Of a stretch of 46,911 nucleotides of DNA, positions 40,561 through 46,618 are shown in pieces. Both the position numbers and the translations under genes were made by a program. Position 1 is the first letter of the stretch. Each line of letters begins with the position of its first letter. Source of the stretch: a virus. Where the stretch lies: IMG/VR virus record IMGVR_UViG_3300036851_000408, positions 1-46,911 of that record; one strand, written 5' to 3'. Under the pieces are notes generated by a model, which was not told the origin of the DNA, ran no database searches, and worked only from the letters and a program-made list of their open reading frames with translations.

Positions 40561-40636
40561 GGTGGCACCGGTTCGATTCGAACGAACGATCTTCGCCTTA
40601 TGAGGGCGACGGGGACGGCCTCTCCCCCACGGTGCT
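40560..40636 (-). tRNA. tRNA with CAU anticodon (Met or Ile)
   Basis: 77 nt folding as a full cloverleaf: acceptor AGCACCG/CGGTGCC (first pair A-C mismatch), D stem GGGG/CCCC, anticodon stem TCGCC/GGCGA with loop CTCATAA (anticodon 40600-40602 on the opposite strand), T arm GTTCG/CGAAC. CCA is encoded. The anticodon stem lacks the three G-C pairs of initiators. It may be elongator Met, or Ile if the C is lysidine-modified. Confidence 0.9.
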
Positions 40637-40647
40637 CGACCAGCTTT

Positions 40648-41319
40648 TTAGAACGCCACCGCAGCAGTAGCAGCAGCGGGTGCCTCAGAAACGGCCTCAG
40701 AGGCTGCGCTGGTAGCCGGAAGGGTCACAACACCCCGACCCACCTTCTGAAGCTTCCCAGCCTTCACCAGGCCTGCCACAGTGCGACTCACGAGGCCGTT
40801 GTCCCGGCCCAAGGCGTAGGCAAGAGCGCCGACGCTGTGAGGCTGGCTGGGATGAGCGGACACGTAGGTCATGACTTCCTGGGCGTAGGCGCCGCCCCCA
40901 CCACGAGTACGAACCTCGAAGAGAGCAGCGTTCTCCGTCGGGGGAAGAGCGGTAGGAGCAATGAGCCGGACACGATCAGCTGTGAAACTACGGAAGTTCT
41001 GACCGAACACGAGAACGGAACCGTCATCATTGACTGACACGTACGAGAAAGTACCCTTCTCGCCAGCAACGATCACTGGAGCGCCCTTCTCAACGCTGGA
41101 CCAGTTCGTGGCTTCAAAATCACCAATACCCAGAACGTAGTTCAAATAACCAACAACCTGCGGGCCCAGGCCACGGCTGCCAATAGCCTTCTCGCCTTCG
41201 CTCTCAAGCTTAGCAATCGAGCCAGCGGACACACTGATACCGGCACGCTTAGCGAGCCCGCTCAGCTTCTCACGAGAGAGGCCAAGGGCCTTCCTCGCCT
41301 CAAGATAATGATGACTCAC
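40648..41319 (-). CDS. HTH/winged-helix DNA-binding regulator
   Basis: 223 residues from GTG 41319 (RBS AGGAGGAA). N-terminal ~65 resemble a helix-turn-helix of lambda-repressor type (ARKALGLSREKLSGLAKRAG, ISVSAGSIAKLESEGEKAIG). The middle has FSYVSVNDDGSVLVFG. The C-terminal part (VMTYVSAHPSQPHSVGALAY, LVSRTVAGLVKAGKLQKVGR) reads as a winged helix; a short Ala/Ser tail ends it. Richer in G+C than its neighbours. It could control the leftward operon. Confidence 0.75.
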   Translation of the reverse strand: MSHHYLEARKALGLSREKLSGLAKRAGISVSAGSIAKLESEGEKAIGSRGLGPQVVGYLNYVLGIGDFEATNWSSVEKGAPVIVAGEKGTFSYVSVNDDGSVLVFGQNFRSFTADRVRLIAPTALPPTENAALFEVRTRGGGGAYAQEVMTYVSAHPSQPHSVGALAYALGRDNGLVSRTVAGLVKAGKLQKVGRGVVTLPATSAASEAVSEAPAAATAAVAF

Positions 41320-41324
41320 GTTGT

Positions 41325-41537
41325 TTATTCCTCCTGCCCCGTGGGGCTGTTAGCTTCGGATTCAGGAATAGTACCACACCTCAGGTCTTTCCACTTCAAC
41401 CAACGTTCGTACGTGTTGTAAGCCAAAGATCCTTGATGGCTGACGTGTGGCATCAACTGACCTAAGACGCTACCCATCGTATCTGCAGCCTTCTCAGCTT
41501 GGATGGCCCGGTTCCGCCAGTACTCTTCGTTGCTCAT
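41325..41537 (-). CDS. Hypothetical protein
   Basis: 70 residues from ATG 41537, preceded by TGGAGGTAAG; an in-frame ATG at 41582 lies inside the hairpin and is unlikely. EEYWRNRAIQAEKAADTMGS is helical, and the Trp-rich middle (YERWLKWKDLRCG) is conserved-looking. Unrecognised. Confidence 0.6.
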   Translation of the reverse strand: MSNEEYWRNRAIQAEKAADTMGSVLGQLMPHVSHQGSLAYNTYERWLKWKDLRCGTIPESEANSPTGQEE

Positions 41538-41558
41538 CTTACCTCCAGTGTAGATCTC

Positions 41559-41595
41559 GCTGAGAGCGGCGCTTTTTAGCAAGCCTGCTCTCAGC
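41559..41595 (-). promoter_or_regulatory. Hairpin upstream of a small gene
   Basis: GCTGAGAGC (41559-41567) pairs with GCTCTCAGC (41587-41595), extended by GGC/GCC (41568-41570, 41583-41585) around the A/T-rich loop; a single T bulges. Lies in the leader of the 41537 gene, 22 bases before its ATG. No T-run, so attenuation or RNA processing is more likely than termination. Confidence 0.55.
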
Positions 41596-41596
41596 G

Positions 41597-41704
41597 CCAG
41601 CCTTCCTACCTTTAGGCACTGAGGCTCTTAAACGGTAGTTACTCAGCATCGAGAGTTAACCGCAGGTAGGAACCGTTCCCGAAAGGAGCAAAGAACGGTG
41701 CTGG
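41597..41704 (-). ncRNA. Multi-helix structured RNA candidate
   Basis: Helices: CCAGC (41597-41601) / GCTGG (41700-41704); TTCCTACCT (41603-41611) / AGGTAGGAA (41664-41672); CTGAG (41619-41623) / CTCAG (41642-41646); CCGTTC (41673-41678) / GAACGG (41693-41698). CGGT (41633-41636) can also meet ACCG (41659-41662) across the inner stem as a pseudoknot-like contact. A closed multi-branch fold with no open frame. The strand is assumed minus by context. Confidence 0.5.
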
Positions 41705-41706
41705 AA

Positions 41707-41853
41707 CTAAACTCTGCCTTGTTTATCAATAACATCTTCTAAATGCATTGGTACATTCCAGAGAGCTGAGCAGTCATGACACCAAAAAAGTTCTAAATGA
41801 AATCTAAATAATAGTGAGAATTGATTAGAACAGCAACTAGGACAAGAGATCAC
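41707..41853 (-). CDS. Small zinc-ribbon protein
   Basis: 48 residues if GTG 41853 is used (GAGG four bases upstream); a GTG at 41907 would give 66 residues but a 71-base overlap and a poor RBS. ISCPSCCSNQFSLLFRFHLE and LFWCHDCSALWNVPM give two CxxC knuckles. One of several zinc-ribbon genes in this block. Confidence 0.6.
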   Translation of the reverse strand: MISCPSCCSNQFSLLFRFHLELFWCHDCSALWNVPMHLEDVIDKQGRV

Positions 41854-42136
41854 TTGTCCTCGAAAGCCTGGCCGCTGCTTCTTCACGGCTGATCCATCTA
41901 CCTTCACGATTCGTTGGAACGGGAGTACTGCTGAGGTTGCCTAGAGTATATATCCATCCATGTCTGGAACACGAGCGACAGGTAATGTCCACACCAGGCG
42001 CTACCAACACCCCTTGCCGAATCGGCTGCCTAACACAAACTGCCTTATAATCGGTGCCTTCTACCATGACTATGTGGGTGAGAGGAATGGCTCTCTGATT
42101 TCCAGTCTTAAAAGATGCTACCCTGGGGAGGATCAT
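41837..42136 (-). CDS. Hypothetical protein with CxxC
   Basis: 99 residues from ATG 42136 (RBS GGAAGAAA). IVMVEGTDYKAVCVRQPIRQ then VDITCRSCSRHGWIYTL, a half zinc knuckle. The C-terminal ~20 are Arg/Ser-rich. Overlaps the previous and next genes. Unrecognised. Confidence 0.55.
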   Translation of the reverse strand: MILPRVASFKTGNQRAIPLTHIVMVEGTDYKAVCVRQPIRQGVLVAPGVDITCRSCSRHGWIYTLGNLSSTPVPTNREGRWISREEAAARLSRTSDLLS

Positions 42137-42281
42137 TTTCTTCCTTTTTCGAATCTAGGAAACAATCACAGTCCTGGAGCATGCAGAAGGCCCAGTAACC
42201 TAGGCTGTCATTCTCTTGAAAATGTACGGAATTGTCATGACCACAAATAGGACATGGGTGGCGTTCACTCTGCATTGTCAT
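42108..42281 (-). CDS. Small zinc-ribbon protein
   Basis: 57 residues from ATG 42281, whose ATGA overlaps the previous stop. HPCPICGHDNSVHFQ and AFCMLQDCDCFLDSK form two Cys knuckles. An upstream in-frame ATG (42380) lies inside the neighbour and is unlikely. Similar in size and role to the other small zinc proteins here. Confidence 0.6.
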   Translation of the reverse strand: MTMQSERHPCPICGHDNSVHFQENDSLGYWAFCMLQDCDCFLDSKKEENDPPQGSIF

Positions 42282-42514
42282 GGACGCCCGCCTGCGTTGT
42301 GCCAATGCCTTCCAATGAAGATATTGACCTCGTCTTTTGCTCTCTTGAGAAGATGGATGGCTATGGTTGACGGAATCCATGTCTGACCCGCTTCCAAAGG
42401 CCCAATCGGGACAAGGTCCAATGCCTTACTACAGGCTTCGAGGGCAGATTCGGCTTCGAGACAACGGGCTTTCCAATCTTTTCTCGGAATCTTATCACTA
42501 GCAGACGTTCCCAT
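42278..42514 (-). CDS. Hypothetical helical protein
   Basis: 78 residues, with GGAGGAAGAG directly before ATG 42514. SDKIPRKDWKARCLEAESAL and EACSKALDLVP form a long helix of the (W-K-A-R-x-x-x-A-E) type common in small phage proteins. Overlaps the preceding gene by 154 bases in another frame. Confidence 0.6.
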   Translation of the reverse strand: MGTSASDKIPRKDWKARCLEAESALEACSKALDLVPIGPLEAGQTWIPSTIAIHLLKRAKDEVNIFIGRHWHNAGGRP

Positions 42515-42594
42515 TCTCTTCCTCCGTTCTCTTGAAGCAGTGCCCAGGCAACACGGGCTCCTGATTCTAGATAGTCATATTCGTATTGATCCAC
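42361..42594 (-). CDS. Hypothetical protein overlapping its neighbour
   Basis: 77 residues from GTG 42594 with AAGGAGA upstream. The first ~40 (DYLESGARVAWALLQENGGR, EWERLLVIRFREKIG) look genuine; the last ~35 are basic and lie in the overlap. The long overlap may mean that the stop was lost or that both frames are read. Confidence 0.5.
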   Translation of the reverse strand: MDQYEYDYLESGARVAWALLQENGGREWERLLVIRFREKIGKPVVSKPNLPSKPVVRHWTLSRLGLWKRVRHGFRQP

Positions 42595-42607
42595 AATGTC
42601 TCCTTCG

Positions 42608-42679
42608 ACGTGCTGGAGAGAATCGAACTCTCGTAAACTTGCTTTGCAGGCAAGCGCTTAGCCACTCAGCCACAGCACG
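42608..42679 (-). tRNA. tRNA-Cys (GCA)
   Basis: 72 nt: acceptor CGTGCTG/CAGCACG (perfect seven pairs), D arm GCT/AGC, anticodon stem CTTGC/GCAAG with loop CTGCAAA (anticodon 42645-42647 on the opposite strand), T arm GAGAG/CTCTC, discriminator U as expected for tRNA-Cys. CCA is not encoded. Confidence 0.93.
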
Positions 42680-42691
42680 GATACAACAATC

Positions 42692-43498
42692 TTAATGAAC
42701 TGACTTGTGATACTTAGCTGCCCACAAGGCCAACAATCCCAGTCCGAGCACTCCAACTCCAATGGACAGGAGAGCGTCGGTTAGACCACCGGTCTTTGGC
42801 AACTCAGTGACAGGAGCGGGAGTAGCGGCCTGCTCCAGAACCTCCGTGATAGTCACTGGACAAGTAGCGCCCAGACCAACCACCGTACCGTTAGCACAAC
42901 CCACATACTGCGTGGTCACGCCGTCCTTGCCGGTTTCACCCTGAGGCCCAACGGATCCCGTAGCACCGGCAGTACCAGTCGCTCCCGTAAGGCCAGCAGG
43001 CCCAGCGGGTCCGGTTGCACCATCAACGCCGTTTGTACCATCCTTGCCGTCCTTGCCGTCTGCGCCAGCAGGGCCGACACAGTCACTCTCGTCAATCAAC
43101 GGAACTTCAAATTCATACCAGAAAGGGAAGTCACAGAAGAGAGTGACATTAATTCCCTCACCAGGAGGCCCCTGCGGACCCTCTGCTCCATCCTGGCCGT
43201 CGGTGCCATCGGTGCCATCAGTGCCGTTAGTACCATCGGTTCCGTTGGTTCCATCAGCGCCAGGAGGGCCAGTCAGGTCACAAGGCTTATCAGTAAGTTC
43301 AACAGCACCATTGCCGATGACCTTGCCGTTACTGGTGTTGTAATTAGTTTCGGCCAAGAGCCACTCATTATCGCCATCACCATCACCATCAGTGAGGACG
43401 CAGAGCCACGCCGGAATCTTCGGATCGGTAGCGTGTGCAGCGGGCGCCAGGACGACAGTCCCCGCCAGCACAGCCAGTAGAACAAACAGCTTACGCAT
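42692..43498 (-). CDS. Secreted collagen-like protein with LPKTG anchor
   Basis: 268 residues from ATG 43498 (RBS AAAGGAAAG). Signal peptide 1-23 (RKLFVLLAVLAGTVVLAPAAHA). Two collagen-like Gly-X-Y tracts, about 76-113 (GTNGTDGTNGTDG type) and about 141-193 (GADGKDGKDG, GPAGPAGLTG). C-terminus: LPKTG (233-237), a membrane segment (LLSIGVGVLGLGLLALWAA) and basic tail KYHKSVH: the complete sorting signal that sortase A-type enzymes use to join proteins to peptidoglycan. The protein would sit on the infected cell's wall, so it is not obviously a virion part. Overlaps the next gene by one base. Confidence 0.9.
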   Translation of the reverse strand: MRKLFVLLAVLAGTVVLAPAAHATDPKIPAWLCVLTDGDGDGDNEWLLAETNYNTSNGKVIGNGAVELTDKPCDLTGPPGADGTNGTDGTNGTDGTDGTDGQDGAEGPQGPPGEGINVTLFCDFPFWYEFEVPLIDESDCVGPAGADGKDGKDGTNGVDGATGPAGPAGLTGATGTAGATGSVGPQGETGKDGVTTQYVGCANGTVVGLGATCPVTITEVLEQAATPAPVTELPKTGGLTDALLSIGVGVLGLGLLALWAAKYHKSVH

Positions 43499-43755
43499 TA
43501 CTTTCCTTTGTTTGTCATTGTTTTCCTGAGGAGTTTCTGACCCGGAATGGGCAGACCCCACCACAGATGTAGGACAAGAAGGCTTTCACACCCTGCGACT
43601 AGAGCACGCCTTCTTTTAGATTGAATGCACCGACCATGCGCAACAGATAACGTTTCCCATCCATTACGCATAGCCAGCGCATCATACACTAAGATTCCTG
43701 CGAAGAAACCAACCCAAGCCGTCTCTGCCGGGTGGTCCCTGAGCATTTGTCGCAT
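43498..43755 (-). CDS. Small membrane protein
   Basis: 85 residues. Two hydrophobic segments (WVGFFAGILVYDALA and LVAGCESLLVLHLWWGLPI) flank a basic region (SKRRRAL). It starts 67 bases inside the WhiB-like gene. Position beside the secreted anchor gene may be chance. Function unknown. Confidence 0.6.
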   Translation of the reverse strand: MRQMLRDHPAETAWVGFFAGILVYDALAMRNGWETLSVAHGRCIQSKRRRALVAGCESLLVLHLWWGLPIPGQKLLRKTMTNKGK

Positions 43756-44222
43756 TTTTTAGCGCCCTTCTCAAAGAAAAGGCGGATTAATTTACAACTA
43801 GGACACACACCCACTCTCTTTGCTTTCTTGATCTGCTTACGTTCGCCCTCTGTTAGTCCGCCCCAAATCCCATAATATTGATGGTTTTTGAGAGCATAAT
43901 CTAGACATTCCTTCGAGACTGGGCAATCAACACAGATCTGTTTAGCTGGAGTAGTAGACTGACCTCGTTCTGGAAAGAATATCACTGGGTCAAAGCTTGG
44001 ACATGCAGCATGAATCGTCCAATCTTCGAGATTGAATATTATCTTAGGGGATGTTTCTCCGTACGGGCCATGCTCTTTTCCCACCACTACTTTACCCCAC
44101 CTAGTCCCGTTGGCAATATTGCAAACTAGACCAGAGCTAAGATCATACTTTATGCAGACATCACGCTGCCGCATAGTAAGTAGATCATATTTGATTTGTT
44201 TAACTTGTTCTACGGTAAGCAT
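43689..44222 (-). CDS. whiB-like: WhiB-family regulator, HTH-WhiB-zinc-ribbon fusion
   Basis: 177 residues. N-terminal ~45 (LTVEQVKQIKYDLLTMRQRD, CIKYDLSSGLVCNIANG) looks like a helix-turn-helix. WhiB core: Cys74, Cys97, Cys100, Cys106 in the C-x22-C-x2-C-x5-C spacing, then GIWGGLTEGER (118-128): the Fe-S and RNA-polymerase sigma-binding region. C-terminal zinc ribbon: Cys140/143 and Cys157/160. WhiB proteins are specific to Actinobacteria and their phages. It may control host or phage genes; which is unknown. Confidence 0.93.
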   Translation of the reverse strand: MLTVEQVKQIKYDLLTMRQRDVCIKYDLSSGLVCNIANGTRWGKVVVGKEHGPYGETSPKIIFNLEDWTIHAACPSFDPVIFFPERGQSTTPAKQICVDCPVSKECLDYALKNHQYYGIWGGLTEGERKQIKKAKRVGVCPSCKLIRLFFEKGAKKCDKCSGTTRQRRLGLVSSQES

Positions 44223-44228
44223 TTCTCA

Positions 44229-44840
44229 CTAGAACGGCGGAGGAGGAAGTGCAGGACTAGGGACAGCAGGAGCAGTCGGGACTTCCACCGGAGCGGCGAC
44301 GTCCGCAGGGACAGGAACAGGGGCTGGTACAGGGACAGGCGCAGAAGGGGCATGCTGCGCTTGAGCAAAAGGGTCAGCGGGTGGCTGTGAAGCGGCCGCA
44401 AGCTGGCCGTATTCAGGAGGGAGCGGGTTGATGCGCTCAATTTTGTTGTTGTTGTATTCCTGGTCAATCTTGACCTTGATCATGGCAGTCCGGTTGAGTA
44501 GAGCACTGGCGATGTGCCTCATAGCCGTTTCAGGGTCCACGTTGGCGAGATTCTGGAGGAAATCCGGGGTGATGCCCAGAGCGTTCATCTGGCGGTAAAA
44601 AATAGCCAGAGCATTGGGGTTGTCCGTCGTCAGGGTGAAGTAGTTCCAGAGTCCCTTGAAGCCAGCCTTGGGACCGGCGATGACTTCCCACCTGGTCTTG
44701 ATCTGGGGCTTGTTGGTAGTGGATGTCTTGTAGTCAGATTCAATGATCTTAGCAGCATAGGGGCCAGCTTCTAGAACCTCGAAAGAAGCCCCGGACTTAG
44801 CTGCTTGATCCATAAGATCGCCAAATGTTTTGGATGTCAT
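44229..44840 (-). CDS. Single-stranded DNA-binding protein (DUF669-like)
   Basis: 203 residues. An OB-like domain (FEVLEAGPYAAKIIESDYKT, IKTRWEVIAGPKAGFKGLW, IKVKIDQEYNNNKIERINP) resembles phage DUF669/SSB-type proteins. The C-terminal ~60 residues are a Pro/Ala/Val-rich disordered tail ending PPPPF, as in SSB tails that recruit partners, although lacking the usual acidic residues. It lies between the WhiB and Sak4-like genes, in keeping with recombination. Confidence 0.75.
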   Translation of the reverse strand: MTSKTFGDLMDQAAKSGASFEVLEAGPYAAKIIESDYKTSTTNKPQIKTRWEVIAGPKAGFKGLWNYFTLTTDNPNALAIFYRQMNALGITPDFLQNLANVDPETAMRHIASALLNRTAMIKVKIDQEYNNNKIERINPLPPEYGQLAAASQPPADPFAQAQHAPSAPVPVPAPVPVPADVAAPVEVPTAPAVPSPALPPPPF

Positions 44841-44841
44841 G

Positions 44842-45564
44842 TTATTGAGTTACCTCGCTTGTCTGGTTACAGAATTGATCAACCATCTCGTCAATCCTGG
44901 GGTTGGTAATAATAGTTTGGTAGATCCCGGTACGGTCCCCCGCCTCATAATTGAGGTGAGGCTTAGTGAGTAGGAAGTTTGTGAACTGGCCTTCCTCTGA
45001 AATTTGAGCCTTGAGGAAGCCGATGACATCAATGTAATAAGGAAGGGAAGTAGCAAGCTGTCCTTGAACGTACGGATAGAACTTACCATCCTGGCCCTGC
45101 TTTGTCATAGCAGTGAAAACAACGGCATCTAGGGGATTGGTGGGATGCACGAGGAGGTCCCGGTAACTACGGACAAGAGCGGATACCTTCCGGGCAAGTT
45201 CTCCCCAATCCTGGATTTTCATTTGTTCTGTACCAGCAATCGCATCTACACAGCGCTGCTGGACTTCAGAGATAGAGTCCACAACTACACTGCGAAATGG
45301 ATGTTTTCCGGCAGCCAACCATTGGTAACAATGAGACAGGTTGCCAAAGTCCCGGATCAAGCAGATACAAGTCTCCCACGAGCCATCATATTCAGGAGGA
45401 GGCCCGGAAGGATCCCAGAACGTCTTCTTGCTACGAAGGAATCTAGTGTTACCTTCCGCATCTAGGAAGAGCCTAGGCCCAGGGGCTGAGTCTCCAAGGT
45501 AGCTCTTTCCTGCTTTTGAAGGGCCATGCACCAAGAAGCTGATACCGCAGGGCTGATTACTCAC
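44842..45564 (-). CDS. Sak4-like RecA-family ATPase
   Basis: 240 residues from GTG 45564 (GTGA overlap). Walker A GPSKAGKS (14-21), Walker B FRSVVVDSISE, and SwissProt-like late GQLATSLPYYIDVIGFLKA. Same layout as phage Sak4/AAA-24 ATPases that work with an SSB in strand annealing and replication. It precedes the SSB gene in the operon. Confidence 0.82.
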   Translation of the reverse strand: MSNQPCGISFLVHGPSKAGKSYLGDSAPGPRLFLDAEGNTRFLRSKKTFWDPSGPPPEYDGSWETCICLIRDFGNLSHCYQWLAAGKHPFRSVVVDSISEVQQRCVDAIAGTEQMKIQDWGELARKVSALVRSYRDLLVHPTNPLDAVVFTAMTKQGQDGKFYPYVQGQLATSLPYYIDVIGFLKAQISEEGQFTNFLLTKPHLNYEAGDRTGIYQTIITNPRIDEMVDQFCNQTSEVTQ

Positions 45565-45719
45565 TTGTCCTGCTTTCGTCTGAACATCATACGTATGGAC
45601 TCATGATCTTTGTGAGGGCAGTTGAGAATGTAATCCTGCTCGATAAGATTCAATTCACCCATTCTCTTTGGATTCTCTGGATTATAAACGAGCCTACATT
45701 CATTGGAATGGTAGGTCAC
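45561..45719 (-). CDS. Small hypothetical protein
   Basis: 52 residues from GTG 45719; GTGA overlaps at both ends. HSNECRLVYNPENPKRMGEL and DYILNCPHKDHESIRMMFRR hold two Cys and several His, possibly a zinc site. Sits between nuclease and ATPase, so may assist recombination. Confidence 0.55.
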   Translation of the reverse strand: MTYHSNECRLVYNPENPKRMGELNLIEQDYILNCPHKDHESIRMMFRRKQDK

Positions 45720-46618
45720 TCCCCCTTTGCCTCGTACCTTGAGTAAGGGTCTCCGACCGAATATGTAGCTGATAGGAACTCCTCAAAGTGTGGGTCTGCA
45801 TCTATCATGGGGCAGACCACTCGAAATTGACATTTCCATCCGCAGTCTCGACTCGGACGAGGATAGCAGATACTCCTGTGGGATTCTCCTGAATCAAGTG
45901 CTTGGCGAACTCCAAGAATGTCACGTATGATTCCATGGATACGCTCCCAGAAATATCGGAGTTCTTGTTCTGAGACATAGATATCCTCTCGGGCGTAGAA
46001 CGGGGGTTTAGCTGTCGCAGTCCGTTGCACTTTTCGCAGTAAGTTCCAAGTGCAGTTTTGTAAGACGGTGGAACCATTGAGTCTTTGAAGTAACAGATAC
46101 ATTCGGGATTGTTCATTGAGATCAAGGGCTGGATCTGTGAGGGACTGGCAGGTTTTGTGGTCGATAAGTGTAGCCGTACCAGTATTTCTGAGTCGTCCGA
46201 TGGCGTCTCGTTTGCCGACGAGCCGTATAGGGCGTCCTGAAACTTCCGTGTTGTGCTCAATTTCTGCTTCCGCTTCGATGATTTCAAGATCTGCATCTAC
46301 TCCTTCTTCTTCAACCCAATCGAAGTACCCCTCAACCATGATCCGGGCCAGCTTAGCTTCCTTCTCCAAAACAGGGTCGCTGATCCCTAGCTTGCTCCTG
46401 GCTTCCTCGTAGATCGCACTCAGGACACCAAGGGACATCCCCTTCGATCCACCAGGGGTGTAGTACGCCGCAAGAGATGCATGGACAGCCGAACCTAGTG
46501 CAAGAGGGCCAGTATCCTTCTCCGGTGTCTTGTATCGGCGGTAATACTCTAGATACCATCTTCTTCGGCAATCGCGAAAAGTGGTAAGTTCACTATTACT
46601 AATCTTGAGCGGTTCCAT
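45716..46618 (-). CDS. Cas4/RecB-like PD-(D/E)XK exonuclease
   Basis: 300 residues from ATG 46618 (RBS GAGAGAGG); an in-frame TTG at 46642 is less likely. SNSELTTFRDCRRRWYLEYY opens the family, GSAVHASLAAYY follows, ATLIDHKTCQ is the D-x-K active site, and QSRMYLLLQR the late conserved motif. C-terminal Cys (SRDCGWKCQFRVVC) with Cys17 likely bind an Fe-S cluster, as in Cas4. Degrades DNA ends in recombination or host DNA breakdown. Confidence 0.88.
   Translation of the reverse strand: MEPLKISNSELTTFRDCRRRWYLEYYRRYKTPEKDTGPLALGSAVHASLAAYYTPGGSKGMSLGVLSAIYEEARSKLGISDPVLEKEAKLARIMVEGYFDWVEEEGVDADLEIIEAEAEIEHNTEVSGRPIRLVGKRDAIGRLRNTGTATLIDHKTCQSLTDPALDLNEQSRMYLLLQRLNGSTVLQNCTWNLLRKVQRTATAKPPFYAREDIYVSEQELRYFWERIHGIIRDILGVRQALDSGESHRSICYPRPSRDCGWKCQFRVVCPMIDADPHFEEFLSATYSVGDPYSRYEAKGE

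Noticed and set aside
42960-43260. Repeats resembling a CRISPR array
   Set aside because: They are codon-level Gly-X-Y repeats of a collagen-like protein, without equal spacers or constant repeats.
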